Shown here in pieces: positions 8,464 through 19,013 of a stretch of DNA of 64,000 nucleotides. How positions within the stretch are numbered: the stretch's first letter is position 1; every line of letters starts with the position of its first letter. This stretch comes from Leifsonia shinshuensis. GTDB lineage: Bacteria > Actinomycetota > Actinomycetes > Actinomycetales > Microbacteriaceae. The translations under genes and the position numbers were made by a program. The notes beneath the pieces are model-generated. The model was not told the origin of the DNA, made no database searches, and saw only the letters and a list, made by a program, of their open reading frames with translations. The stretch is taken from assembly GCF_022606355.1 (NCBI RefSeq), contig NZ_JAHHZQ010000001.1, forward strand, positions 496,001 through 560,000. Reading direction: 5' to 3'.

Positions 8464-9852
8464 GTGGACTACCGCAGTGTCGGCTTCTGGTTCGACTCGA
8501 TCGCCGAGGCGGAGGACGGGTTCCGGCCCCGGCCGGCCCTGGCCGAGGATGCGACGGTCGACGTCGCCATCGTCGGCGCCGGCCTCACCGGCCTCTGGAC
8601 CGCGTACTACCTTCAGGAGGCCGACCCGAGCCTGCGCATCCTGCTGCTCGAACGCGACGTGGCGGGCTTCGGAGCGTCCGGGCGCAACGGCGGCTGGTGC
8701 TCCGCGCTGTTCCCCTGGTCGGCGTCCGCTCTGGCCGCCCGCTACGGGCGGGATGCCGCCGTGGCCCAGCGGCAGGCGATGGTCGACACCGTCGACGAGG
8801 TCGGCCGGGTCGTCGCGGCTGCGGGTGTGGACTGCGACTACGTCCGCGGCGGCACCGTGACGTTCGCGCGCGACCGGGTGCAGCTCGCGGCCGCGCGCGC
8901 GGAGTTCGCCGAGTCGGAGGAGTTCGGCGTCGACCGGGTCACTCTCGCCGGCACCGAGACCGTCCGTGGCCGCTACGGCGTTCCGGACGCCGTGGCGGCG
9001 ACGATCACGCCGGCCTGCGCCCGCGTGCATCCCGGCAAGCTCGTGCGTGGCATCGCCCGCGCGGTCGAGCGGCGGGGCGCCGTGATCGCCGAGCAGACGG
9101 AGGTGCTCGGCTGGAGGGACGGCGTCGTCCGGGTCCGCGCCGCGGGAGTCGAGCGCACGGTGACCGCCGGCACCGTCGTCAACGCCACGGAGGGGTACGG
9201 GTCGCAGCTCGGCCAGGTCGGCCGCCGCATCCTCCCCCTGTACTCGCTGATGATCGCCACCGAGCCGCTCTCCGACGCGGTGTGGGAGCGCATCGGCATC
9301 GAGCACGGCCAGACCTTCGCCGACTTCCGGCACCTGATCGTCTACGGTCAGCGCACCGCCGACAACCGCATCGCGTTCGGCGGGCGCGGAGCGCGCTACC
9401 ACCTCGGCAGCGCCATCCACCCCTCCTACGACCGCTCACCGCGTGTGCGCGACCACCTGGTCCGCACGCTGGGCGAGCTGTTCCCCGCGGCGGCCGGCGT
9501 GCGCATCACCCATCACTGGGGCGGCCCGCTGGGCGTGCCGCGCGACTGGCACGCCGCCGTCGGCCTCGACCGCGACGCGCGCGAGGCCTGGGCCGGCGGC
9601 TATGTCGGCGACGGGCTCAGCACCACGAATCTCGCAGGCCGCACCCTTGCAGACCTGATCGCGGGCCGTCGCACCGACCTCACCGCGCTGCCATGGGTCG
9701 GCCACCGCTCCCCGCGCTGGGAGCCGGAGCCCCTGCGGTTCCTCGGCGCGAACGCGGGCCTCGTCGCCATGGAGGGCGCCGACCTGGAGGAGCGCGCCAC
9801 CGGCCGCCCCTCCCTCGTCGCCCGCGCCATGGCGCCCCTCACCGGCCACTGA
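8464..9852 (+). CDS. FAD-dependent amine oxidoreductase (gamma-glutamylputrescine oxidoreductase-like)
   Basis: 462-residue DAO-superfamily flavoprotein. The dinucleotide-binding fingerprint VAIVGAGLTGLWTAYYL starts near residue 33, followed by ERDVAGFGASGRNGGWCS, the hallmark of PuuB/OrdL-type oxidases of N-substituted amines; the FAD-binding C-terminus is GGYVGDGLSTTNLAGRTLADL. The GTG at 8464 follows AAGGAG by four bases, which fixes the start. It follows the aminotransferase in the same direction after a terminator-like hairpin and probably belongs to polyamine or amino acid catabolism. No PuuA-like glutamylpolyamine synthetase is in the window, so the true substrate is open. Confidence 0.8.
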   Translation: MDYRSVGFWFDSIAEAEDGFRPRPALAEDATVDVAIVGAGLTGLWTAYYLQEADPSLRILLLERDVAGFGASGRNGGWCSALFPWSASALAARYGRDAAVAQRQAMVDTVDEVGRVVAAAGVDCDYVRGGTVTFARDRVQLAAARAEFAESEEFGVDRVTLAGTETVRGRYGVPDAVAATITPACARVHPGKLVRGIARAVERRGAVIAEQTEVLGWRDGVVRVRAAGVERTVTAGTVVNATEGYGSQLGQVGRRILPLYSLMIATEPLSDAVWERIGIEHGQTFADFRHLIVYGQRTADNRIAFGGRGARYHLGSAIHPSYDRSPRVRDHLVRTLGELFPAAAGVRITHHWGGPLGVPRDWHAAVGLDRDAREAWAGGYVGDGLSTTNLAGRTLADLIAGRRTDLTALPWVGHRSPRWEPEPLRFLGANAGLVAMEGADLEERATGRPSLVARAMAPLTGH

Positions 9853-9880
9853 CGCACGTCTCCACCCCTCGCGCGTCAGT
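9848..9880. terminator. Inverted repeat across two convergent stop codons
   Basis: ACTGACGC (9848-9855) and GCGTCAGT (9873-9880) are complementary and contain the stop codons of the FAD oxidoreductase and the AMP nucleosidase. A short bidirectional terminator is likely, though it lacks a T-run. Confidence 0.4.
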
Positions 9881-10655
9881 CGTCTTCGAAGCGGAGGTGG
9901 CGGAGGCTCCGGCCGTTGCGGCGGACGAGGCGGAGGGATTCGACGCCGATCCGGATGTGACGCTCCACGAACTGCGCGGTCACGCCGCGATCGCTCTCCG
10001 CCGTCTTGACGCCCTCCGGGATCATCGGCTGATCCGACACCAGCAGCAGGGCGCCGCTCGGGATGTGGTTGGCGAACCCGGCCGCGAAGACGGTCGCGGT
10101 CTCCATGTCCACGGCCATGCAGCGCGTCTGCCGCAGGTAGGTCTTGAAGGTGTCGTCGTGCTCCCAGACCCGGCGATTGGTCGTGTAGACGGTGCCGGTC
10201 CAGTAGTCGTGGCCGAAGTCGCGGATCGTGGTCGAGACACCCCGCTGGAGCTGGAACGCGGGCAGAGCCGGCACCTCCGGAGGCAGATAGTCGTTCGACG
10301 TGCCCTCGCCGCGGATGGCCGCGATCGGCAGCACCAGGTCGCCGAGCTGGTTCTTCTTCTTGACCCCTCCGCACTTGCCGAGGAAAAGAGCGGCCCGAGG
10401 GCTCACGGCGCTCAGGAGGTCCATGATGGTCGCCGCGTTCGGACTGCCCATGCCGAAGTTGATCATCGTGATGCCGTCGGCCGTGGCGTTCGGCATCGAG
10501 CGGTCGATGCCGCGCACCTCCCCTCCGTACCACTCGGCGAACCGGTAGACATAGTCGCCGAAGTTCGTGAGCAGGATGTGCTCGCCGAACTCCTCCAGGG
10601 GCGTGCCGGTGTAGCGGGGCAGCCAGTCCCGGACGATCTCGACCTTCTCCTTCAT
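9876..10655 (-). CDS. amn: AMP nucleosidase
   Basis: 259-residue nucleoside-phosphorylase-superfamily enzyme that would hydrolyse AMP to adenine and ribose 5-phosphate. The core carries INFGMGSPNAATIMDLL, FLGKCGGVKKKNQLGDLVLP and MAVDMETATVFAAGF (nucleobase and ribose contacts), a set that identifies AMP nucleosidase rather than uridine or purine phosphorylase. It is the short catalytic form; the E. coli enzyme is almost twice as long because of an N-terminal regulatory domain missing here. AGGGGGAG two bases before the ATG supports the start. It stands alone between a flavoprotein and a VIT-family gene. Confidence 0.85.
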   Translation of the reverse strand: MKEKVEIVRDWLPRYTGTPLEEFGEHILLTNFGDYVYRFAEWYGGEVRGIDRSMPNATADGITMINFGMGSPNAATIMDLLSAVSPRAALFLGKCGGVKKKNQLGDLVLPIAAIRGEGTSNDYLPPEVPALPAFQLQRGVSTTIRDFGHDYWTGTVYTTNRRVWEHDDTFKTYLRQTRCMAVDMETATVFAAGFANHIPSGALLLVSDQPMIPEGVKTAESDRGVTAQFVERHIRIGVESLRLVRRNGRSLRHLRFEDD

Positions 10656-10699
10656 CGCTCCCCCTCGTCCCGATCGCTGCCCGGCGCGGACGTCCGCGC

Positions 10700-12921
<2,222 letters not shown>

Positions 12922-12981
12922 GCGGGCCGCGCGCCTCACCCGGCTGGGCGGCCGGTTCGTCCGTTTGTCCGGACGCATCGC

Positions 12982-13151
12982 GCGACACGCCGCCGCGCCG
13001 TCCGTACTTCCGGAGGTTCGGCCGCGTTCTGCGCGGATCTCCGGAGTTACTGGTGACCTGCCCGCCACCGCATCCGCCGCCCGTTCATCCGGAGCCCCGG
13101 CCGGAGCTGAAGCAGATCTCCGGAGTTACGGACCGACGCACGGCGTGTCGC
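12982..13151. repeat. Large imperfect inverted repeat between gdhA and the helicase gene
   Basis: Nested complementary blocks: GCGACACGCC (12982-12991) with GGCGTGTCGC (13142-13151), and 13000-13015 with 13118-13133 (14 of 16 matched). Both sides keep an 8-nt spacer between blocks. The 102-nt loop holds one copy of GATCTCCGGAGTTAC (13036-13050), repeated at 13115-13129. The rest of the 263-bp space has no gene I can support. Confidence 0.65.
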
Positions 13152-13184
13152 GCCGGAGTTCCGAAGTTGCGCGCCGGGCTCGCG

Positions 13185-15059
13185 TCAGGAGCGGCCGATC
13201 CGCTTGCGGAGCCACTCGATGCGGGCCTGCAGCTGCGACACGCTCGCCTGCGCCACGGCCGGGCCGCCGCAGACGCGGCGCAGCTCGGCGTGGATGAGCC
13301 CGTGCGGCTCACCCGAGTTCTTCGAATACAGACCCACGAGGCTGTTCAGCAGCTGACGCTGCTCCTTCAGCGTGCGGTGCAGCGGTGCGGGCGGGTGCCC
13401 GTCGGCCGTGGCCGGCCGGGAACTGTGCCGACGCGCCTGCCGCTGCTGCCGCTGCATCAGGAGGTCGTGCACCTGCTCGGGCTCGAGGATGCCGGGCAAC
13501 CCGATGAAGTCGAGCTCCTCGTCGGAGCCCGGGACGGCGAACCCGCCGAACTCGCGACCGTCGTAGACGACGCGGTCGAAGTTCGCCTCCGAGCCGAGCG
13601 CCTCGAATGCGAACTGCTCGGTCAGGGCCTCCGAGGCCCTCCCCTCGCGGTTCGCCTCGGCCATCATCGCGTCTTCAGGGTTCCAGAGATCGCCTTCGGC
13701 GCCCTCGGCCGAGGGCCGGTCGAGCGCGTGATCCCGTTCGAGCTCCAGGGCGTTCGCGAGCGCCATCAGCGTCGGCACGTTCGGCAGGAAGACCGACGCC
13801 GTCTCGCCCCGGCGCCTCGCCCGCACGAATCGCCCGATCGCCTGGGCGAAGAACAGGGGGGTGGAGGCACTGGTCGCGTAGACGCCGACCGCCAGTCGCG
13901 GCACGTCCACGCCTTCGGACACCATGCGCACGGCGACCATCCAGCGCGACTCCCCCGCCGCGAACTCGGCGATCCGGTCGCTCGCCTCCTTCTCGTCCGA
14001 GAGCACGACCGTCACCGGCTCCCCGCTGATCTGCTGCAGGAGGTCGGCATACGCTCGGGCTGCGTAGTGGTCGGTGGCGATCACCAGTCCCCCGGCGTCC
14101 GGGATCGAGTTGCGCACCTCGCTGAGCCGTCGGTCGGCGGCGCTGAGCACCGCGGGGATCCACTCGCCGCGGGGATCGAGCGCGGTGCGCCAGGCCTGCG
14201 AAGTGATGTCCTTGGTGTTGCCCTCGCCGAGCCGCGCCTCCATCTCGTCGCCGGTCTTGGTGCGCCAGCGCATCTGACCGGCGTAGATCATGAAGATCAC
14301 GGGACGCACGACACCGTCGCTGAGCGCGCGTCCGTAGCCGTAGTTGTAGTCGGTGACCGACGTGCGGATGCCCTGCCGGTCGGGCAGATAGGTGACGAAC
14401 GGAATGGGCGCGGTGTCGGAGCGGAACGGCGTACCGGTGAGGGAGAGCCGACGGGTGGCCCGCTCGAACGCGTCCCGGATGCCGTCGCCCCAGCTGAGGG
14501 CGTCGCCGCCGTGGTGCACCTCGTCGAGGATGACGAGCGTTCGGTACGACTCCGTGATGTCTTTGTGGAGGCTCGGCCGAATCGCCACCTGCGCGTAGGT
14601 GACCGCCACACCCTTGTAATGTCGCGCGTACCGGCCTTCGGCGTTGCGGAAGTCGGGATCGAGATGCAGCCCGACGCGCGCGGCGGCCTCGGCCCACTGC
14701 CGCTTGAGATGCTCGGTGGGGGCGACGACGGTGACGCGCTCGATGACGCGACGCGACAGGAGCTCCGTCGCCAGCCTCAGTGCGAAAGTCGTCTTGCCCG
14801 CGCCCGGGGTCGCGGCGGCGAGGAAGTCGCGCGGTTCGTGCACGAAGTAGGCGTCGAGCGCCTCGGCCTGCCACGCCCGGAGCTTGCCGGCCGTACCCCA
14901 TGCCGCTCTCTCGGGGAAGGACGGCGACAGGTGCTCGGCGGCGAAGCTGCCCGCGCGCGCACCGGCGCTCGCTTCGGGCAGCGCCTCACCGTGCGGGTCT
15001 GCGGGTACGGCGGCGCCGGGCGAGCTCTCGCCGGGCTGGGGTGCTGCTGTCGTCTCCAC
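13185..15059 (-). CDS. DEAD/DEAH-box helicase of superfamily 2
   Basis: 624-residue ATP-dependent helicase. Walker A ATPGAGKT (83-90), motif Ia VVAPTEHLKRQW, DEVHH (179-183), motif III SLTGTPFR, and motif VI QAIGRFVRARR are all present, so both RecA-like domains are intact. The C-terminal 150 residues are basic, with a coiled-coil-like MQRQQRQARRH stretch and a final SVSQLQARIEWLRKRIG. It resembles the conserved actinobacterial DEAD/DEAH helicase of unknown cellular role; nucleic-acid unwinding is inferred. The start is GTG with no Shine-Dalgarno and a TAGATT eight bases upstream, suggesting leaderless translation. Confidence 0.85.
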   Translation of the reverse strand: METTAAPQPGESSPGAAVPADPHGEALPEASAGARAGSFAAEHLSPSFPERAAWGTAGKLRAWQAEALDAYFVHEPRDFLAAATPGAGKTTFALRLATELLSRRVIERVTVVAPTEHLKRQWAEAAARVGLHLDPDFRNAEGRYARHYKGVAVTYAQVAIRPSLHKDITESYRTLVILDEVHHGGDALSWGDGIRDAFERATRRLSLTGTPFRSDTAPIPFVTYLPDRQGIRTSVTDYNYGYGRALSDGVVRPVIFMIYAGQMRWRTKTGDEMEARLGEGNTKDITSQAWRTALDPRGEWIPAVLSAADRRLSEVRNSIPDAGGLVIATDHYAARAYADLLQQISGEPVTVVLSDEKEASDRIAEFAAGESRWMVAVRMVSEGVDVPRLAVGVYATSASTPLFFAQAIGRFVRARRRGETASVFLPNVPTLMALANALELERDHALDRPSAEGAEGDLWNPEDAMMAEANREGRASEALTEQFAFEALGSEANFDRVVYDGREFGGFAVPGSDEELDFIGLPGILEPEQVHDLLMQRQQRQARRHSSRPATADGHPPAPLHRTLKEQRQLLNSLVGLYSKNSGEPHGLIHAELRRVCGGPAVAQASVSQLQARIEWLRKRIGRS

Positions 15060-15067
15060 TTGGACTA

Positions 15068-15073
15068 AATCTA
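15068..15073 (-). promoter_or_regulatory. -10 box of the helicase gene (leaderless)
   Basis: TAGATT on the minus strand, eight bases before the GTG at 15059, in the 56-bp space shared with the divergent SGNH hydrolase gene. Confidence 0.4.
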
Positions 15074-15115
15074 CCCGAGGCGTCTGACACCACGCCCACG
15101 ATGCAGAATGGAGGA

Positions 15116-15913
15116 ATGGTCGAAGCCCAGCACCCGTGGTCCCGCTACGTCGCGATCGGAGATTCGTTCACCGAGGGGATCGGTGACCCCGAGCCGCTGA
15201 GCCCCGGGGGCCACCGCGGGTGGGCCGATCGCGTCGCCGAGGTCCTCAGCGCACAGACGGACGATTTCGCGTACGCGAACCTCGCCGTGCGCGGCAAGCT
15301 CATCAAGCAGATCCTCGACGAGCAGGTGGAGCCGGCGCTCGCGCTCCGGCCCGACCTCATCACGATCTCCGCGGGCGGCAACGACGTCATCCGCCCGGGG
15401 ACCGATCCCGACCAGATCGCGGCGCTCTTCGACCAGGCGGTCAGCCGCCTCAGTGCCGACGGCGCGACGGTGGTCGTCTTCACGGGCGTGGATGTCGGCT
15501 TCTCCCCGGTCTTCCGCGGAATCCGCGGCAAGGTCGCGATCTACAACGAGAACGTGCGGGCAGTAGCGGCTCGCTACGATGCGATCGTGGCCGATCAGTG
15601 GTCGCTCACCGAGATCCAGGATCAGCGCATGTGGGCACCGGATCGCCTCCACCTCGCCCCGCTCGGCCATCACACCGTCGCCCGGATGGTGCTGGCCGCG
15701 CTGAACGTCGAGAACGACCTCCAGCCGCTCGAACCCGAGCCGCTCCCGGCGCGCACCTGGCGACAGGCCCGTGCTGAGGATCTGTCCTGGGCGCGGGAGT
15801 ACCTCGTGCCGTGGGTCGTCCGCCGCATCCGCCACCAGTCGTCCGGCGACCATGTGCTGCCGAAGCGGCCGGACGCAGGGCCGTTCGTCATCGAAGTCGG
15901 TGACCCCGACTGA
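15116..15913 (+). CDS. SGNH/GDSL-family hydrolase
   Basis: 265-residue cytosolic-looking esterase/lipase of the SGNH fold. Block I is VAIGDSFTEG (Ser17 nucleophile), block III is SAGGNDV (oxyanion Asn) and block V is APDRLHLAPLGH (Asp and His). There is no signal peptide. Either the ATG at 15116 or the one at 15101, five codons earlier, could start it; GGAGG lies between them but is too close to 15116 to be ideal. It ends four bases from the end of the convergent acyltransferase gene, whose C-terminus carries related but distinct SGNH domains. Natural substrate unknown. Confidence 0.82.
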   Translation: MVEAQHPWSRYVAIGDSFTEGIGDPEPLSPGGHRGWADRVAEVLSAQTDDFAYANLAVRGKLIKQILDEQVEPALALRPDLITISAGGNDVIRPGTDPDQIAALFDQAVSRLSADGATVVVFTGVDVGFSPVFRGIRGKVAIYNENVRAVAARYDAIVADQWSLTEIQDQRMWAPDRLHLAPLGHHTVARMVLAALNVENDLQPLEPEPLPARTWRQARAEDLSWAREYLVPWVVRRIRHQSSGDHVLPKRPDAGPFVIEVGDPD

Positions 15914-15917
15914 CCGA

Positions 15918-18900
15918 CTAGGAGCCCCCCGATCCGCCGGACAGGTCGACTCCGGCTTGCACGAGGAGTTCGCGAGCCGCTGGAGCGATGTGCCTCGACC
16001 AGGCCTCGGTGATGTGAGTCTTGTCGAACTTGGTCGGGATACCATCTGCGAACGCGGGGCAACTTCCGTTGACGCAGAACAGCGGGCGCGTGTCGACCCA
16101 CACGCCACCGATCGCTGTCACCACCGCGCTATCTGCGGCGTTGAGTTCCTTCCATCGGGTCTGGATTCGCGTCACGCACGCCGCGGGTTCGCTTCGCGGC
16201 GAATAGCACTCACGGATGTCCTTGTCCTCCGGCGGTGTCGCGAACATGACCACCTTTCCGGTGCTCGGCGCGATCTTCTTGAGGTACTCGTCCAAGCCGG
16301 CTTTGTAATCGGCGACCGTCAGGAGTCCACCCTCGACCTTCTTGATCTCCGACGTGAGGTTGGAGACGAAGACGTAGGACGGCTTGGTTGTGCTGATCTC
16401 CTCGATCGCCGCCTCTCTTCGCTTGGGGCACTCGGACCGGTAGGTCTCGTTTCCCGCGGCGATCGAGATGGGGATGAAGGGACAGCCGTACATGCCGAAC
16501 GACGTGATCCGGAGTTTGCCGTTCGAGGAGTCCACGAGCGTACGGAGAAGGGGGAGGTATCCGACGGCCGTCGAATCGCCCACGACCGTGATCGTGACCG
16601 GGGCATCGGCAGCCCCCCAGGTGCACTTCTCGATGCCGGGGTAGACCGGTCCGGCGCACGCGTCGAACTCTGGACTCCGGGCGCCGGCCTCCGGCGAGCC
16701 GAGCGCCGGCGTGGTCTCGGGCCATTCCTTCGCGCCCAGTGCATCGGTCAACGCGGTCTTGATGGCGCCGAGGGCGGCGCCGTCTCCCGGCGGAGCGGCC
16801 GTCGAAGTCGACTCGTCTGCCGGCAGGATGCCTTTCGTCGTGAGGATCTCGCGGACAGCGGGCGCGATGTGTGTCGCGTACTCAGAGGTCAGGTGAACGA
16901 TGTCGGACTTGATGGGAATGCCTCCCGAAAACGCGGGGCAACTCGACTTGACGCAGTACACCACGCGCGTGTCGATCCAGGCGCCGTCGACAGTCTTCGC
17001 CAGTGTCTGGTCGACCTTCGCGCGCGCTTGCCACAGCTCCGGGACCGTCGACAGGCAATCCTGCGGCACAGAGCGAGGCGTGTAGCACTCCTTGACGTCC
17101 TTCTCCACAGGTGGCGGCGGGAGGAAGACGATCGTGCCGACGTTCGGAGCGAGTTGTTCGAGATACGGCTTCATCGCCGCCTCGTACTGCTCCGGAGTCA
17201 CGGCCGCTCCTGTACTGAGCGCCTTGAACGGGAAGTACGTGTTCGTGATGAAGAGCACGTCCGGCTTGAGTGTGCCGATGTTCTCGATCGATGCGAGCTT
17301 TCGCTCCGGACAGGCCTTCTCGAGGTTCTTGTCCGGTGTGGAGGTGGTGATGTCGACGAACGGGCAGCCGAACATTCCCAAAGCTGTGGCTTTCAGTAGA
17401 CCGTTCGAACCCTCCGCCATCGCCCGCAAGGTCGCGACGTACGGGACGGAGGTGGAGTCTCCCACGATCGCCATCGACACCTTGGCGTCGGGAGAGCCCC
17501 AGGTGCACTCGTCCATTCCCGGGTAATCGGGAACGGAACAGGCGGCTGCCGCCTCCGGCGTTTGGTAATCGGTGATGACGCTGTCCATCGATGGGTTGAG
17601 CTCAGGCCACTCCTTCGCACCGACTGCCTTGACGAGTTCGGCCTTGATCGCACTCAGAGCGCCGTTCTGCGGTTGCGAGCTGCCAGAGGTCGGCGAGGCG
17701 GCCTCGGGCGTGTTGTCCCGTGCACCCCGATCCACCACCAGAGCAGCGACGATCGCCACGACAGCGGTGGCGGACACCGCCATCACGGCGATCGACTGAT
17801 ACCGCTGGACTTTGGTTCGCGTCCTGCGACGGTTTCGCTTCGCGGGCTCGAGCCACGAAGAGTGCCGGACCGGCTCTTCGATGAAGCGATACGAGAGCGC
17901 GGCGAGGACGAGCGACAGAGCGATCGACTCCAGCGCGGGGATCGGTGTGTCGTAGCTCGGCGTGCCGCGGGCCAGCTCGGTCACCAGGATGAGCGCGGGA
18001 AAGTGCCACAGATAGAGCGAGTACGAGATGTCCCCGATGTAGCTGAAGAACGGGTTGTCGAGCGGGTTGAGCCAGGTGCGCTTCGGCTTCCAGGGGAAGG
18101 CGATGAATGCGGCGGTGCTGAGCACCGCGAGCGCGGCCCACGGTGCCGGAAAGCCCTGATCGGCCGGGGTGATGACGCTGGCCGTGATCATGCCCGCCAG
18201 TGCGGCCAGTGCGATGAAGGGACGGAGGGCGAGCGGGAGCTTCGAGAACCAGGGCATGCACAGCGCCACCGTCGCTCCCACCGACAGCTCCCAGAGCCGC
18301 GCCGGAGTGATGAAGTACGCCGACCCTTTGTCCGCCTGCGTGAGGTGGAGCGACAGGAAGAACAGCGCCGACGTGATCGCGAAAGTGATGAGACCCGCGA
18401 AAAGGCGCGGCCGTCGTGTTCGCCCGACGAGCAGTGCGATGAGCAGGATCGCCAGCGGCCACACCAGGTAGTACTGCTCCTCCAGGCTCAGCGACCAATA
18501 GTGCTGAAGCGGAGAGGTCTGCGCCCCTTGCGCGAAGTAGTCGGTCGCTTGGGAGGCGAACCGCCAGTTCGAGACGAAGAACAGCGACGCGACCGCATCC
18601 CACACCGTCGACACGAACCGACCGGAGCTGAAGAGCGCCCATGACGCGACCACGGTGGCGATGAGAACCGCCACAGACGCCGGGATCAGTCGACGGATCC
18701 GACGCCGGTAGAAGGCGAGGAACCGGATCCGACCGTTTCGCTCGAACTCGCGATGGAGCACCGACGTCATCAGGAACCCCGAGATGACGAAGAAGATGTC
18801 CACCCCGACGAAGCCGCCCGCCGGCCACTCGAAAGCATGGTTCAGGACCACCAGGCCGACCGCCAGAGCGCGCAGCCCCTGCAGATCGAGGCGCATCGCT

Positions 18901-19013
18901 GTTCGCTGGGCGCCGCCCTTCACAAAGGGCCCACCGTCTGAGTCTCGTCGGACGCGTCGTGCGTCCGCACGGGGCCGACGTTCGGCGTGATGAGATGTTT
19001 CCACAGTGTCCAT
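15918..19013 (-). CDS. Acyltransferase-3 membrane protein with two tandem SGNH domains
   Basis: 1031-residue OafA/YrhL-type protein. Residues about 40-410 form the ten-helix acyltransferase-3 domain (RLDLQGLRALAVGLVVLNHA, FFVISGFLMT, FYRRRIRRLIPAS, HYWSLSLEEQYYLVWP). After a hydrophobic segment and a Ser/Pro-rich linker come two extracytoplasmic SGNH domains about 294 residues apart. Each has GDST (Ser520; Ser814) and a D..H(L/I)T catalytic pair (His707; His1000), plus conserved cysteines. Such enzymes O-acylate cell-surface glycans. Its ATG overlaps the stop of the upstream paralog by one base. The second SGNH domain looks closer to that paralog's domain than to its own first. Family members normally carry one SGNH domain. 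Confidence 0.88.
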   Translation of the reverse strand: MDTVETSHHAERRPRADARRVRRDSDGGPFVKGGAQRTAMRLDLQGLRALAVGLVVLNHAFEWPAGGFVGVDIFFVISGFLMTSVLHREFERNGRIRFLAFYRRRIRRLIPASVAVLIATVVASWALFSSGRFVSTVWDAVASLFFVSNWRFASQATDYFAQGAQTSPLQHYWSLSLEEQYYLVWPLAILLIALLVGRTRRPRLFAGLITFAITSALFFLSLHLTQADKGSAYFITPARLWELSVGATVALCMPWFSKLPLALRPFIALAALAGMITASVITPADQGFPAPWAALAVLSTAAFIAFPWKPKRTWLNPLDNPFFSYIGDISYSLYLWHFPALILVTELARGTPSYDTPIPALESIALSLVLAALSYRFIEEPVRHSSWLEPAKRNRRRTRTKVQRYQSIAVMAVSATAVVAIVAALVVDRGARDNTPEAASPTSGSSQPQNGALSAIKAELVKAVGAKEWPELNPSMDSVITDYQTPEAAAACSVPDYPGMDECTWGSPDAKVSMAIVGDSTSVPYVATLRAMAEGSNGLLKATALGMFGCPFVDITTSTPDKNLEKACPERKLASIENIGTLKPDVLFITNTYFPFKALSTGAAVTPEQYEAAMKPYLEQLAPNVGTIVFLPPPPVEKDVKECYTPRSVPQDCLSTVPELWQARAKVDQTLAKTVDGAWIDTRVVYCVKSSCPAFSGGIPIKSDIVHLTSEYATHIAPAVREILTTKGILPADESTSTAAPPGDGAALGAIKTALTDALGAKEWPETTPALGSPEAGARSPEFDACAGPVYPGIEKCTWGAADAPVTITVVGDSTAVGYLPLLRTLVDSSNGKLRITSFGMYGCPFIPISIAAGNETYRSECPKRREAAIEEISTTKPSYVFVSNLTSEIKKVEGGLLTVADYKAGLDEYLKKIAPSTGKVVMFATPPEDKDIRECYSPRSEPAACVTRIQTRWKELNAADSAVVTAIGGVWVDTRPLFCVNGSCPAFADGIPTKFDKTHITEAWSRHIAPAARELLVQAGVDLSGGSGGS

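Noticed and set aside
14780-15115. Extended start of the SGNH hydrolase inside the helicase gene
   Set aside because: The added residues are an antisense translation of the helicase; ATG 15116 (or 15101) begins the conserved fold.
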